The translations under genes and the position numbers were made by a program. A stretch of DNA of 48,744 bases from Aeromonadales bacterium (GTDB lineage Bacteria; Pseudomonadota; Gammaproteobacteria; Enterobacterales; Aeromonadaceae): the NCBI GenBank assembly GCA_012518835.1, contig JAAYRH010000076.1, positions 1 through 48,744 of the forward strand. The letters run 5' to 3'. Below the pieces are notes generated by a model. It saw nothing but the letters and a program-made list of their open reading frames with translations, made no database searches and was not told the origin of the DNA. Positions within the stretch are counted from its first letter, which is position 1. Every line of letters begins with the position of its first letter. Below, piece by piece: positions 19,188 through 28,047 of this stretch.

Positions 19188-19796
19188 TTATGCTTGGTTA
19201 GCAAGCACTCGCTCTACGGTGTCAACAATAGCTTGCGTTTGTGGGTCAATTTCTAAATTGGCCTGATAACCCACTTGAACTTCACCTAAATTCGTTCGTG
19301 CTAAGGTTTCTGGGATCAAGTGCACAACAAAGCGATCGCTTTGGACTTCTCCTACCGTAAGGCTAATACCATCAATACCTATATAGCCCTTAGTAAACAC
19401 ATATTTAGCAAGCGCTGCGGGTAAAGCAAACCATAAGCTGGTGTTGGTATCGGTTTCATCGCGCACAAGGAGCGAACTCATCCCCATAATATGACCAGAC
19501 ATGGCATGACCACCAATGTCATCGCCAAAGCGCGCGGCTCGCTCTAGGTTAACGCTATCTCCTATCTTAAGCTGTCCTAAATTAGTTACTCTTAGGGTTT
19601 CTTGCATTAAATCAAAGCTCACCTGCTGCTCTTTAATATCAGTTACAGTTAGGCAGCAACCATTGTGAGCTACCGAGGCGCCTAACGCTAAACCAGGCAG
19701 CAACTCAGCAGGTAACGTCACCACATGTGTGCGAAAGTCCGCTTTTTCAATAATATCGACGATTTGGCCTTGGCCTTGAACAATCCCCGTAAACAT
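19188..19796 (-). CDS. ribE: Riboflavin synthase, alpha chain type
   Basis: Converts two 6,7-dimethyl-8-ribityllumazine molecules to riboflavin. 202 residues in two lumazine-binding repeats. The first starts MFTGIVQGQGQIV and contains AHNGCCLTV. The second starts near residue 98 with GHIMGMSSLL and contains YIGIDGISLTVGEV. Divergent from norM, the same neighbour pair as E. coli ribC and mdtK. No FMN riboswitch precedes it. Confidence 0.96.
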   Translation of the reverse strand: MFTGIVQGQGQIVDIIEKADFRTHVVTLPAELLPGLALGASVAHNGCCLTVTDIKEQQVSFDLMQETLRVTNLGQLKIGDSVNLERAARFGDDIGGHAMSGHIMGMSSLLVRDETDTNTSLWFALPAALAKYVFTKGYIGIDGISLTVGEVQSDRFVVHLIPETLARTNLGEVQVGYQANLEIDPQTQAIVDTVERVLANQA

Positions 19797-19930
19797 CAGT
19801 TATCCTTCTAAAAGCTAGCTTAAAATACTGGGAATATGGACGAGTGCAGGCTATATTGCTAACGGTTATTCCCGCCATGGTGTTAATAGCAAGCTCCTCC
19901 CTACCCTATTTGTTAATGAGAAATAATTAA

Positions 19931-21319
19931 ATGGCACTCACGCCTTACTTAAGAGAAATTCCCCGTCTACTGCGGTTAAGCGGTCCTATTATGGTGGCGC
20001 AAATGGCGCAAACGGCAATGAGCTTTGTTGACACCCTAATGGCGGGTCAAGTGAGCGCGGTCGATCTTGCCGCAGTGGCAGTGGCCACCAGCTTTTGGTT
20101 GCCGCTGATCCTGTTAGTACAAGGGGTTATTATGGCGCTGACACCTATCATATCGCAACTTAATGGCGCACGTCGCTATGGCGAAATCGCCGGCGCCGTC
20201 CATCAAGGCTTCTGGTTAACCATATTAGTCACGCTTCCCGCCATGGCAGCGCTTTACTTTTCGCCGCTAACCCTAGAGATAATGGAAGTAGAGCCCGAGT
20301 TGGCAAGTAAAACGGCAGGCTATTTGCACGCTATTTTATGGGGAATGCCTGCTTATGCGTTATATCAGGTGTTACGTAACTTCAGTGAAGGGCTGTCTTA
20401 TACCTTACCGACTATGATCATCGGCTTTGCTGGTCTGTTAGTAAATATTCCCACTAACTATGTTTTAATCCATGGTAAATTAGGCTTTCCTGCCCTAGGC
20501 GGTGTGGGCTGTGGCTATGCGTCTGCCTTGGTGTTTTGGGTAATGTTGATTGCCATGATACTTTATACTCGGCGTTCAGCCATTCTTCAGCCCTTTGCGG
20601 TACTCTCGTCACTCACTGCGCCCAACTGGCCACAAATTGGTCGTATTTTTAAGCTAGGCTATCCCATTGCCATGGCTATTTTTTGTGAAGTAACCTTATT
20701 TACCGTGGTAGCGCTTTTGTTAGCACCATTAGGTGCCGAGGTGGTAGCCGGCCATCAAATTGCCATTAATTTTTCTAGTCTTATTTTTATGCTCCCTCTC
20801 AGCCTTGGCATGGCCATGACTATTCGAGTGGGCCACAGTCTAGGTGAAAACCAGGCCGATAAAGCCCGTCGAGTCAGTATCATTGGCATTGTATTTGGCG
20901 CTATGTTGGCCTTAATGACGGCATTAGCCACTGTGGCCGCTCGCTATTGGATTAGTGATTTATATACCGATAATGCCTATGTGCTCGAATTAGCGTCCAG
21001 CTTATTACTGTTAGCAGCGCTTTATCAAATATCCGATGCCACACAAATTATTGCCGCTGCCGCCTTGCGTGGTTATAAAGACACTCAAGCTATATTTTAT
21101 ATTACGCTGGTATCCTTTTGGCTGTGTGGTTTACCTGCCGGTATCATACTCGGCCTTACCGATTGGTTAGTGCCCGCCATGGGTCCACACGGGTTCTGGA
21201 TAGGTTTTCTGATAGGCTTAACTATCTCAGCAGTGGCGTTAATTGGCCGATTACGGGTGATGTATGCGCGGGTGGAACATAATAATCGTAGTGGCTTGCC
21301 TTTGGTTGACGGCATGTAG
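19931..21319 (+). CDS. norM: MATE-family multidrug efflux pump (NorM/MdtK)
   Basis: A cation-coupled antiporter of the NorM branch, 462 residues and about twelve membrane helices. Family segments are LRLSGPIMVAQMAQTAMSFVDTLMAGQ at the N-terminus (with the conserved Asp of helix 1), a QGVIMALTPIISQLNGA region and AGHQIAINFSSLIFMLPLSL in the second half. The start ATG has only a weak ribosome site (GAGAAA). Its 3' end overlaps the next gene by 56 nt. Confidence 0.92.
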   Translation: MALTPYLREIPRLLRLSGPIMVAQMAQTAMSFVDTLMAGQVSAVDLAAVAVATSFWLPLILLVQGVIMALTPIISQLNGARRYGEIAGAVHQGFWLTILVTLPAMAALYFSPLTLEIMEVEPELASKTAGYLHAILWGMPAYALYQVLRNFSEGLSYTLPTMIIGFAGLLVNIPTNYVLIHGKLGFPALGGVGCGYASALVFWVMLIAMILYTRRSAILQPFAVLSSLTAPNWPQIGRIFKLGYPIAMAIFCEVTLFTVVALLLAPLGAEVVAGHQIAINFSSLIFMLPLSLGMAMTIRVGHSLGENQADKARRVSIIGIVFGAMLALMTALATVAARYWISDLYTDNAYVLELASSLLLLAALYQISDATQIIAAAALRGYKDTQAIFYITLVSFWLCGLPAGIILGLTDWLVPAMGPHGFWIGFLIGLTISAVALIGRLRVMYARVEHNNRSGLPLVDGM

Positions 21320-22301
21320 CCCACAACATGACTTAGAGCGTCATTTTGATACTTACTTAACACGAGTAGCCTCGGTATTAGGGGTGCCGGCACCAGCATT
21401 AACCTCCCCTCAGCCGCTGCCCGAATTGCCACCCCAGCGAGAACTGGTATTAGCGCCAGCGCGCATTAGCACGGGGTTGCTAGATAGCCTTAAGTTAAAT
21501 CGCTGCGATTTACTGGGCTTAGTGGGTAAGCACAATGATCCGGTGGGTCGCAGTCAGTCGGCGGCAGGACAATTGCTGTACCATCTGCAGTTTCAGCAAG
21601 GATTAACCCAGTGCTTACAAGAGAGCGACGATCAGGAGCTCAATGCCTGGCTGATGCATATTATCGAGCAAAAGCAACCGCAGCTCCTCAGTTATCACTG
21701 GAATATGATGATTGCCGAGCCGGAGATCCGCCAAGCGTTAGCGCCAGCTCATCAATCGTTACCTTTTAAAGAGCAAGCTGGCTATTACAGCACCTTACAT
21801 GCTTTTCGCTTATTTACCCGCTGGCAAGAACTAACCGAAGACATCTCAAATAACACTGAACGCTTAACCTCTCAGTCGCTGAGTGAGGCGCTCAGTGGCT
21901 TATATCAAAACCCCTATTTAGGTGAGCTGTTTTACTCGCTGCACAGCGCAGCTCACTACTTAGAGCAAAGTCTGACGTTTTTGCAGGCGCTAGATGACTT
22001 TAATTGTGGCTCTGCTCAACAAGCCGATGCCAAGCGGCTGCGTAATGCGATGCAACATTATTATGCCAAAGACATTCAAGCCTACTTAGCAAAAATAGAT
22101 CGCCAATTTGTGCAATTAGCACCACTACTGCAAAGCACCCTAACTCCTCCTGACTCAAAGCAAGCGTTAATGATCAACTATCAACAACAAATAGAGCAGA
22201 ACTTAGAAAGCACCCTCTATGTTCGCTATCGTCAGTTAACCTTAGAACATGCCAAATTATGGCAACGGTTCTTAAAACGGTGCGATATTCCTGCAGTTTG
22301 A
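21264..22301 (+). CDS. DUF3080-family lipoprotein
   Basis: 345 residues with a lipoprotein signal (MRGWNIIIVVACLWLTAC, Cys 18). The mature part is helical and rich in Leu/Gln/His, with RCDLLGLVGKHNDPVGRSQS and FNCGSAQQADAKRLRNAM, features of the DUF3080 family found next to norM in related bacteria. Function unknown. It starts inside norM in another frame (56-nt overlap), so translation is likely coupled to norM. Confidence 0.75.
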   Translation: MRGWNIIIVVACLWLTACSPQHDLERHFDTYLTRVASVLGVPAPALTSPQPLPELPPQRELVLAPARISTGLLDSLKLNRCDLLGLVGKHNDPVGRSQSAAGQLLYHLQFQQGLTQCLQESDDQELNAWLMHIIEQKQPQLLSYHWNMMIAEPEIRQALAPAHQSLPFKEQAGYYSTLHAFRLFTRWQELTEDISNNTERLTSQSLSEALSGLYQNPYLGELFYSLHSAAHYLEQSLTFLQALDDFNCGSAQQADAKRLRNAMQHYYAKDIQAYLAKIDRQFVQLAPLLQSTLTPPDSKQALMINYQQQIEQNLESTLYVRYRQLTLEHAKLWQRFLKRCDIPAV

Positions 22302-22341
22302 GTAAAAAATCTTCACTCATCAGAGCCTTAACAAAAAAGGC

Positions 22342-22370
22342 TTGCCCAAGCCGCTGGGCTTAGCTAATAT
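22342..22370 (+). promoter_or_regulatory. tRNA-Val promoter
   Basis: TTGCCC (22342-22347), a 17-bp spacer and TAATAT (22365-22370), followed by a GC-rich discriminator (CGCTCGCTCGG) typical of stable-RNA promoters under stringent control. Confidence 0.65.
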
Positions 22371-22389
22371 ACGCTCGCTCGGTTGTGAT

Positions 22390-22466
22390 ACGCCCTTAGC
22401 TCAGCTGGTTAGAGCACTACCTTGACATGGTAGGGGTCGGTGGTTCGAATCCACTAGGACGCACCA
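22390..22466 (+). tRNA. tRNA-Val (GAC), with a mismatched acceptor stem
   Basis: 77 nt including an encoded CCA. D stem GCTC/GAGC, anticodon stem CTACC/GGTAG with loop TTGACAT (anticodon GAC), variable GGGTC, T stem GGTGG/CCACT with loop TTCGAAT, discriminator A. The body matches tRNA-Val(GAC) of E. coli closely. The acceptor stem ACGCCCT/AGGACGC has two mismatches, A1.C72 (22390/22462) and C4.A69 (22393/22459), where bacterial tRNA-Val normally has paired bases. It has a good promoter and terminator, so it is probably transcribed, but may be impaired. Confidence 0.88.
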
Positions 22467-22472
22467 AATTCA

Positions 22473-22501
22473 AAAGCCCGCTATTTAAGCGGGCTTTTTT
22501 T
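22473..22501 (+). terminator. Terminator after tRNA-Val
   Basis: A 10-bp stem AAAGCCCGCT/AGCGGGCTTT with loop ATTTA, followed by a T run. Confidence 0.9.
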
Positions 22502-22591
22502 GTGCTTATGCTTACTAGTTGCTAGCTGAGTCAGGGTTAAAGTTGCACTTATGTAACGCACCTCACCTGCATGTTGGCATAACTAAGTAGT

Positions 22592-22699
22592 CAAAAAGAA
22601 CCCTCGCAAGCGAGGGCAAAACAAACGGAAACGTGCTTAAACAGAGCTAACCATCACCCTTCATATGTAGCCTATCAAAATACATACAAAGCATAATGT
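22592..22699 (-). ncRNA. Candidate small RNA
   Basis: On the minus strand a promoter TTGACT-17-TAGATT (-35 at 22729-22734, -10 at 22706-22711) predicts a start near 22699. An intrinsic terminator follows 100 nt later: stem CCCTCG/CGAGGG (22601-22616) and TTCTTTTTG (22592-22600). No gene on this strand explains the terminator; the nearest coding genes on both sides are on the plus strand. The longest ORF inside is 15 codons without a ribosome site. It resembles no sRNA I recognise. Sequence-only prediction. Confidence 0.4.
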
Positions 22700-22734
22700 C
22701 TTTTCAATCTAACTGCAGCCCTTATTGAAGTCAA

Positions 22735-23029
22735 CTCTCAGCCAGATCTGGTTGCTTTTATTTAACAAGTTGCCCTCTCCATATCTGGTATTTCTTTTAT
22801 CCCTGCCCTGCTGCTAACTTCCTCACTCCTTGCTCTCAAGTAGCTCATTTAACTGAAAAATTATAACAAAATGATTAATAAATCTTTTTTCAGGCATTTT
22901 TGTTTCTTTAGCGTCCTTTCGCAAGCAGGTTTCTCAAAACCTAACTAATCTTTATACAGATTAAAGCTATGTGCGCACCGCTCAACTTGTTACGTAAAGG
23001 TTAGAGCTAAATAAGTAGGGGACAATATA
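22735..23029 (+). promoter_or_regulatory. Upstream region of prkA with an inverted repeat
   Basis: No gene is seen. TAATCT-TTATAC-AGATTA (22946-22963) is a perfect 6+6 inverted repeat whose centre, TTATAC, could itself be a -10 element; no good -35 lies 17 bp before it, as is common for sigma-S promoters. AGGGG stands 8 nt before the prkA ATG. No clear sigma54 element was found, although the enteric yeaGH promoter uses one. Confidence 0.35.
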
Positions 23030-24952
23030 ATGAGTATCTTCGAGCATTATCAAATGCGCTATGAAAAAGCCAAAGAAGAAGAATACAGCCTGCAAGAATT
23101 TCTTAATTTATGTAAAGAAGATAAAGGATGTTATACCTCGGCCGCAGAGCGCCTACTAACGGCGATTGGTGAGCCAACTATGGTAGATACGGCCCAAGAT
23201 CCTCGGCTAAGTCGGCTCTTCTCTAACCGCGTGATTGCACGCTACCCAGCCTTTGCTGAATTTTATGGCATGGAAGACAGCATTGAACAAATTGTGGCGT
23301 ATTTAAAACATGCTGCTCAAGGTTTAGAAGAGAAAAAGCAAATCCTTTATCTGCTGGGCCCAGTGGGTGGTGGTAAATCCTCGCTGGCCGAAAGTCTCAA
23401 AGCCTTAATGCAAAAGTTGCCTATTTATCGCCTTAAAGGCTCGCCGGTAAACGATCATCCTTTTTGTTTATTTGACGATAATGAAGACGGCCCCTTGTTG
23501 CAGCAAGAGTATGGTATCCCCCGTCGCTACCTTAAAACCATTATGTCACCGTGGGCGGTTAAGCGGCTGCATGAATACGGCGGCGACCTTAGTCGCTTCA
23601 CTGTAGAAAAGGTCTATCCCTCGGTGCTTGATCAAATCGCGATTGCTAAAACCGAGCCAGGAGACGATAACAACCAAGATATCTCCTCATTAGTCGGTAA
23701 AGTAGATATTCGCCAGCTCGAGCACTTTGCCCAAGATGATCCCGATGCTTACTCCTACTCAGGGGCGTTATGTAAAGCCAACCAAGGATTAATGGAGTTT
23801 GTAGAAATGTTTAAAGCGCCGATCAAGGTGCTACACCCACTATTAACCGCGACCCAAGAAGGTAACTATAACGGTACCGAAGGCTTATCTGCCCTGCCCT
23901 TCGACGGCATTATTTTAGCTCACTCCAATGAGTCAGAATGGCAACACTTTAAAAGCAACCGTAATAATGAGGCTTTTTTAGACCGTGTTTATATTGTCAA
24001 AGTCCCTTACTGCTTACGGGTCAATGAAGAAGTCGCTATTTATCAAAAGCTATTGACTAATAGTGAGCTAGCTCACGCCAAATGTGCACCTGGTACCCTA
24101 GAAGCACTCGCGCAGTTTGCCGTGTTGTCGCGTTTAAAAGATCCAGAAAACTCCAACCTTTACTCCAAAATGCGGGTCTATAACGGTGAAAGCCTTAAAG
24201 ACACCGATCCTAAAGCTAAGTCCTATCAAGAATACCGCGATTACGGCGGCGTTGATGAAGGCATGAAAGGTTTATCAACACGGTTTGCTTTTAAAATTTT
24301 ATCGCGAGTATTTAACTTCGATCACACCGAGGTTGCAGCTAATCCAGTGCACCTGTTTTATGTGCTCGAGCGGCAAATAGAAAGAGAGCAGTTCGCCCAA
24401 GACACCCACGACACCTATCTAGAATTTATTAAAGGGTATTTGATCCCAAAGTACGTGGAATTTATTGGTAAGGAAATTCAGACCGCTTACCTCGAGTCTT
24501 ATTCCGAGTATGGGCAAAACATTTTTGATCGTTATGTGGTGTATGCCGACTTTTGGATCCAAGACCAAGAATATCGCGACCCCGACACCGGGCAGCTGTT
24601 TGACCGAGCGGCCTTAAATGCCGAGCTAGAAAAAATTGAAAAGCCCGCGGGCATCAGTAATCCAAAAGATTTTCGTAATGAGATTGTTAACTTTGTACTA
24701 CGCGCCCGTGCCAACAACGCCGGTAAAAACCCTAACTGGACCAGCTATGAAAAACTGCGCACCGTGATTGAGAAAAAAATGTTCTCGAATACCGAAGAGC
24801 TGCTGCCAGTGATTTCCTTTAACTCTAAAACTAGTAGCGATGAGCAGAAAAAGCACGATGACTTTGTCGAACGCATGATGGAAAAAGGCTACACCCGTAA
24901 GCAAGTCAGACTATTATCAGAATGGTACTTGCGGGTACGCAAATCCACCTAA
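23030..24952 (+). CDS. prkA: PrkA serine protein kinase (YeaG)
   Basis: 640 residues, full length. An N-terminal AAA-type domain with Walker A GPVGGGKSS at 110-118 is followed by a C-terminal PrkA kinase-like region (LPVISFNSKTS...GYTRKQVRLLSEW). E. coli YeaG is induced by nitrogen and other starvation and acts with YeaH. It is first of a three-gene operon with yeaH and spoVR, the conserved stress cluster. Confidence 0.95.
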   Translation: MSIFEHYQMRYEKAKEEEYSLQEFLNLCKEDKGCYTSAAERLLTAIGEPTMVDTAQDPRLSRLFSNRVIARYPAFAEFYGMEDSIEQIVAYLKHAAQGLEEKKQILYLLGPVGGGKSSLAESLKALMQKLPIYRLKGSPVNDHPFCLFDDNEDGPLLQQEYGIPRRYLKTIMSPWAVKRLHEYGGDLSRFTVEKVYPSVLDQIAIAKTEPGDDNNQDISSLVGKVDIRQLEHFAQDDPDAYSYSGALCKANQGLMEFVEMFKAPIKVLHPLLTATQEGNYNGTEGLSALPFDGIILAHSNESEWQHFKSNRNNEAFLDRVYIVKVPYCLRVNEEVAIYQKLLTNSELAHAKCAPGTLEALAQFAVLSRLKDPENSNLYSKMRVYNGESLKDTDPKAKSYQEYRDYGGVDEGMKGLSTRFAFKILSRVFNFDHTEVAANPVHLFYVLERQIEREQFAQDTHDTYLEFIKGYLIPKYVEFIGKEIQTAYLESYSEYGQNIFDRYVVYADFWIQDQEYRDPDTGQLFDRAALNAELEKIEKPAGISNPKDFRNEIVNFVLRARANNAGKNPNWTSYEKLRTVIEKKMFSNTEELLPVISFNSKTSSDEQKKHDDFVERMMEKGYTRKQVRLLSEWYLRVRKST

Positions 24953-24970
24953 CTTAGCTTGGGGAACCTA

Positions 24971-26242
24971 ATGGCACATTTTATCGATAGACGACTAAAT
25001 GGCCGCAATAAAAGCGCCGTCAACCGACAGCGCTTTATCCGCCGCTATCAACAACAACTCAAAAAAGCGGTGGCGGATGCGGTCCTTAAACGTAGCATCC
25101 AAGATATTGAACATGGCGAGCAAGTCTCTATTCCGAGTAAAGACATTTCAGAGCCTTTTTTTCATCAAGGTAAAGGAGGATATAAAGAACAAGTGCACCC
25201 GGGCAACGAGCAGTTTAGTGCTGGGGACAAATTCGAGCGACCCAGCGCTGGGGCTGGCAGTAGCCAAGGACAAGGTGAAGCCAGTGCCGAGGGGCAAGGT
25301 GCCGATGAATTTATCTTTACTATTTCTAAAGAGGAATACCTCGACTTGTTATTCGATGGCTTAGCGCTGCCTAACCTAGAAAAAAACAAATTAAATAAAA
25401 TTAGTGAGCTAAAAACCTTTAGGGCAGGCCATACCGCCGACGGGGTGCCCGCTAATATCAATGTGGTGCGCTCTTTACGCCAGTCATTAGCTAGGCGCAT
25501 TGCCTTACAAAGCGCTAAGCGCAAGTCCATTATAGCCCTCGAGCGCACCTTGGCCGAGCTCAGTCGACGCCCTGCAGAAAACTACCAACAGGTGTTAGCC
25601 ATCGAAGAAGAAATTGCACAGCTCAAGCGACGTATTGCCGCTGTGCCTTTTATTGATACCTTTGATTTGCGTTACAACAATTTTATCCAACGCCCTATCC
25701 CCTCTACGCAGGCGGTGATGTTTTGCATCATGGACGTATCGGGCTCTATGGATCAAGCTACTAAAGATATGGCGAAACGTTTTTACCTGCTGCTGTATTT
25801 ATTTTTAACCCGTAGCTATAAAAACGTCGAAGTGGTGTTTATACGTCACCACACACAGGCCAAAGAAGTAGATGAACAAGAGTTTTTTTACTCGCCCGAA
25901 ACCGGCGGTACGATCGTGTCCAGCGCCCTACGGCTAATGAAAGACATTATTGATAGTCGCTACCCAGCAGAGCAATGGAATATTTATGCTGCCCAAGCCT
26001 CTGATGGTGATAACTGGGCCGATGATTCCCCGTTGTGCCGCGAGTTATTAGAGAAAGAGCTGATGCCGTTAGTACGCTATTACGCCTATATAGAAATTAC
26101 GCACCGTGCCCATCAAAGTTTATGGCAAGAATACCAAGCTTTGGGGCAACAGTTTCCTCACTTTGCCATGGAGCACATTCGCGAAGTCGCCGACATTTAC
26201 CCCGTGTTTAAAGACTTATTTAAAAAACAACAGGCGGCGTGA
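24971..26242 (+). CDS. yeaH: YeaH (DUF444) von Willebrand A-like protein
   Basis: 423 residues. It begins [15 protein letters not shown], exactly as the family does. A Gly/Ser/Gln-rich linker follows (about 70-105), then a VWA-like domain with the MIDAS motif DVSGSM near residue 255 and [13 protein letters not shown]. The ATG at 24971 is chosen over an in-frame TTG at 24959, because GGGGAA sits before it. Partner of PrkA; cytoplasmic. Confidence 0.94.
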   Translation: MAHFIDRRLNGRNKSAVNRQRFIRRYQQQLKKAVADAVLKRSIQDIEHGEQVSIPSKDISEPFFHQGKGGYKEQVHPGNEQFSAGDKFERPSAGAGSSQGQGEASAEGQGADEFIFTISKEEYLDLLFDGLALPNLEKNKLNKISELKTFRAGHTADGVPANINVVRSLRQSLARRIALQSAKRKSIIALERTLAELSRRPAENYQQVLAIEEEIAQLKRRIAAVPFIDTFDLRYNNFIQRPIPSTQAVMFCIMDVSGSMDQATKDMAKRFYLLLYLFLTRSYKNVEVVFIRHHTQAKEVDEQEFFYSPETGGTIVSSALRLMKDIIDSRYPAEQWNIYAAQASDGDNWADDSPLCRELLEKELMPLVRYYAYIEITHRAHQSLWQEYQALGQQFPHFAMEHIREVADIYPVFKDLFKKQQAA

Positions 26243-26249
26243 GGTGACC

Positions 26250-27770
26250 ATGTCAAAACAACAAACAAGCGTTAATTCATTACCCTTAACCCCACTCAGC
26301 GATGGTCCAGAGTGGACCTTTGCCTTGCTCGAGCAATATCACCGGGAGATTGCTCGCGTCGCGGCTCATTATCGGTTAGGTACTTACCCCAACCAGATAG
26401 AAGTGATCACGGCTGAACAAATGATGGATGCCTATTCGAGTATTGGTATGCCCATTGGCTATCACCACTGGTCTTACGGCAAAAAGTTTATTCAAACCGA
26501 ACAAACCTATCAGCGCGGACACATGGGCTTGGCGTATGAAATTGTGATTAACTCCAATCCTTGCATTGCCTATCTTATGGAAGAAAACACCTTGCCCATG
26601 CAGGCGCTGGTGATAGCCCACGCTTGCTACGGTCATAATTCTTTTTTTAAAAGTAATTATCTATTCAAAAGCTGGACCGATGCCGGCTCTATTATTGATT
26701 ATTTAGTATTTGCTAAACAATACATTAGCGAGTGTGAAGATAAATATGGGGTGGCCGAGGTAGAAATCTTATTAGACAGCTGTCATGCCTTGATGAACTA
26801 TGGTGTCGATCGCTATAAACGGCCCAGCCAGCGCTCGTTAGCCCAAGAGCGGCTCAAGCAAAAGGCCCGTACTGCTTATCTCCAAACACAGGTAAACGAG
26901 ATATGGCGCACCCTACCCCGACCAGCCAAGGATACGAGTGCGCTGGCTAAGCGCTACCCTCGAGATCCGGAAGAAAACTTGCTGTATTTTATTGAAAAAA
27001 ATGCGCCCTTATTAGCCCCTTGGCAACGGGAGATCATTCGGATTGTGCGCAAGATGAGTCAGTATTTTTATCCACAAAAACAAACTCAAGTCATGAATGA
27101 AGGCTGGGCCAGCTTTTGGCACTACACCATTAATCAGCATTTATATGATGAAGGCTTAGTAACCGATCGCTTTATGATGGAAATCTTGCACAGCCACACC
27201 AATGTGATTTTTCAACCGGCTTATAACAGCCCTCACTATTCGGGGCTGAATCCTTATGCCCTTGGCTTTGCCATATTTATGGACTTACGCCGTATTTGCG
27301 AGCACCCCACGGTAGAAGACAGAACTTGGTTTCCTGAACTCGCCGGGAGTGACTGGTTAGACACCCTACACTTTGCGATGGAGAACTTTAAAGACGAGAG
27401 CTTTATTAGCCAATATTTATCACCTAAAGTGATGCGCGACTTACGACTGTTTGCTATTACCGATGACGATACTAAAAGCTACCTTAAAATCGCGGCCATC
27501 CACGATGAAGACGGCTATCAAAGAGTACGGGAAACGTTATCGGCTCAATATAACCTAGCGAACATTGAGCCTAATATTCAGGTATATAACGTTGACATTA
27601 ATGGCGATCGCTCGCTGACGCTGCGCTATGTTCCTCACAACCGCGTGCCCTTAGCCGACTCCTGTCAGGAAGTGCTTAGGCATATTCATCGGCTGTGGGG
27701 CTTTGAGGTCATTTTAGAACAAGAAGAAGTTAGCGGTAGCCGTATTATTGGCCGCTGTCCCGAACGCTAA
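26250..27770 (+). CDS. ycgB: SpoVR-family protein (YcgB)
   Basis: 506 residues. The N-terminal part is rich in His/Tyr/Trp (WSYGKKFIQTEQTYQRG, VIAHACYGHNSFFKSN), with MNEGWASFWHY in the middle, all SpoVR hallmarks. The start ATG at 26250 follows GAGGTGA and lies 7 nt after yeaH. Longer in-frame starts run back into yeaH and are not needed. Role unknown; in Bacillus SpoVR affects the spore cortex, and in non-spore formers it is co-expressed with prkA and yeaH under sigma-S-type stress. Confidence 0.94.
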   Translation: MSKQQTSVNSLPLTPLSDGPEWTFALLEQYHREIARVAAHYRLGTYPNQIEVITAEQMMDAYSSIGMPIGYHHWSYGKKFIQTEQTYQRGHMGLAYEIVINSNPCIAYLMEENTLPMQALVIAHACYGHNSFFKSNYLFKSWTDAGSIIDYLVFAKQYISECEDKYGVAEVEILLDSCHALMNYGVDRYKRPSQRSLAQERLKQKARTAYLQTQVNEIWRTLPRPAKDTSALAKRYPRDPEENLLYFIEKNAPLLAPWQREIIRIVRKMSQYFYPQKQTQVMNEGWASFWHYTINQHLYDEGLVTDRFMMEILHSHTNVIFQPAYNSPHYSGLNPYALGFAIFMDLRRICEHPTVEDRTWFPELAGSDWLDTLHFAMENFKDESFISQYLSPKVMRDLRLFAITDDDTKSYLKIAAIHDEDGYQRVRETLSAQYNLANIEPNIQVYNVDINGDRSLTLRYVPHNRVPLADSCQEVLRHIHRLWGFEVILEQEEVSGSRIIGRCPER

Positions 27771-27776
27771 TATTAC

Positions 27777-28041
27777 GTAATGCCTTAAAACTAAGGTGGA
27801 TTATGTCGCAAGCTTGCTTTTAAAACTTAAGACAACTTCGCCACGGAATCCACTGAACCCACGGAAAAATCAAGATCTAAACGAACAAATACTGGGTAAG
27901 ATCTTAGATAAGATAAGCTCTTTCCTTATTGCGCTTCGTCCGTGGTTTTTGTGGATTCCGTGGCAAAAAGCTTTAAGGATGAGTTTTTCTTTGTTATTTA
28001 GTAGCAACATAAAACCACGCCTGTTACGCCGAACTACTTAT
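27777..28041 (-). repeat. 265-bp palindromic (MITE-like) repeat, copy 2
   Basis: The inverted partner of 13141-13406 (about 94% identical). It fills the gap between the 3' ends of spoVR and fadR and stops seven bases from the fadR stop codon. The same nested arms are present: CCACGGAATCCACTGAACCC (27841-27860) against the GTGGATTCCGTGGC arm at 27951-27964, with AAGATCTTAG in the core. Its hairpins may also end both convergent transcripts. Confidence 0.85.
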
Positions 28042-28047
28042 AAGTCA

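Noticed and set aside
19797-19930. FMN riboswitch between ribE and norM
   Set aside because: The spacer is too short and lacks the conserved RFN helices.
22735-23029. Sigma54 promoter for prkA
   Set aside because: No TGGCAC-N5-TTGCA-type element was found on reading the region.
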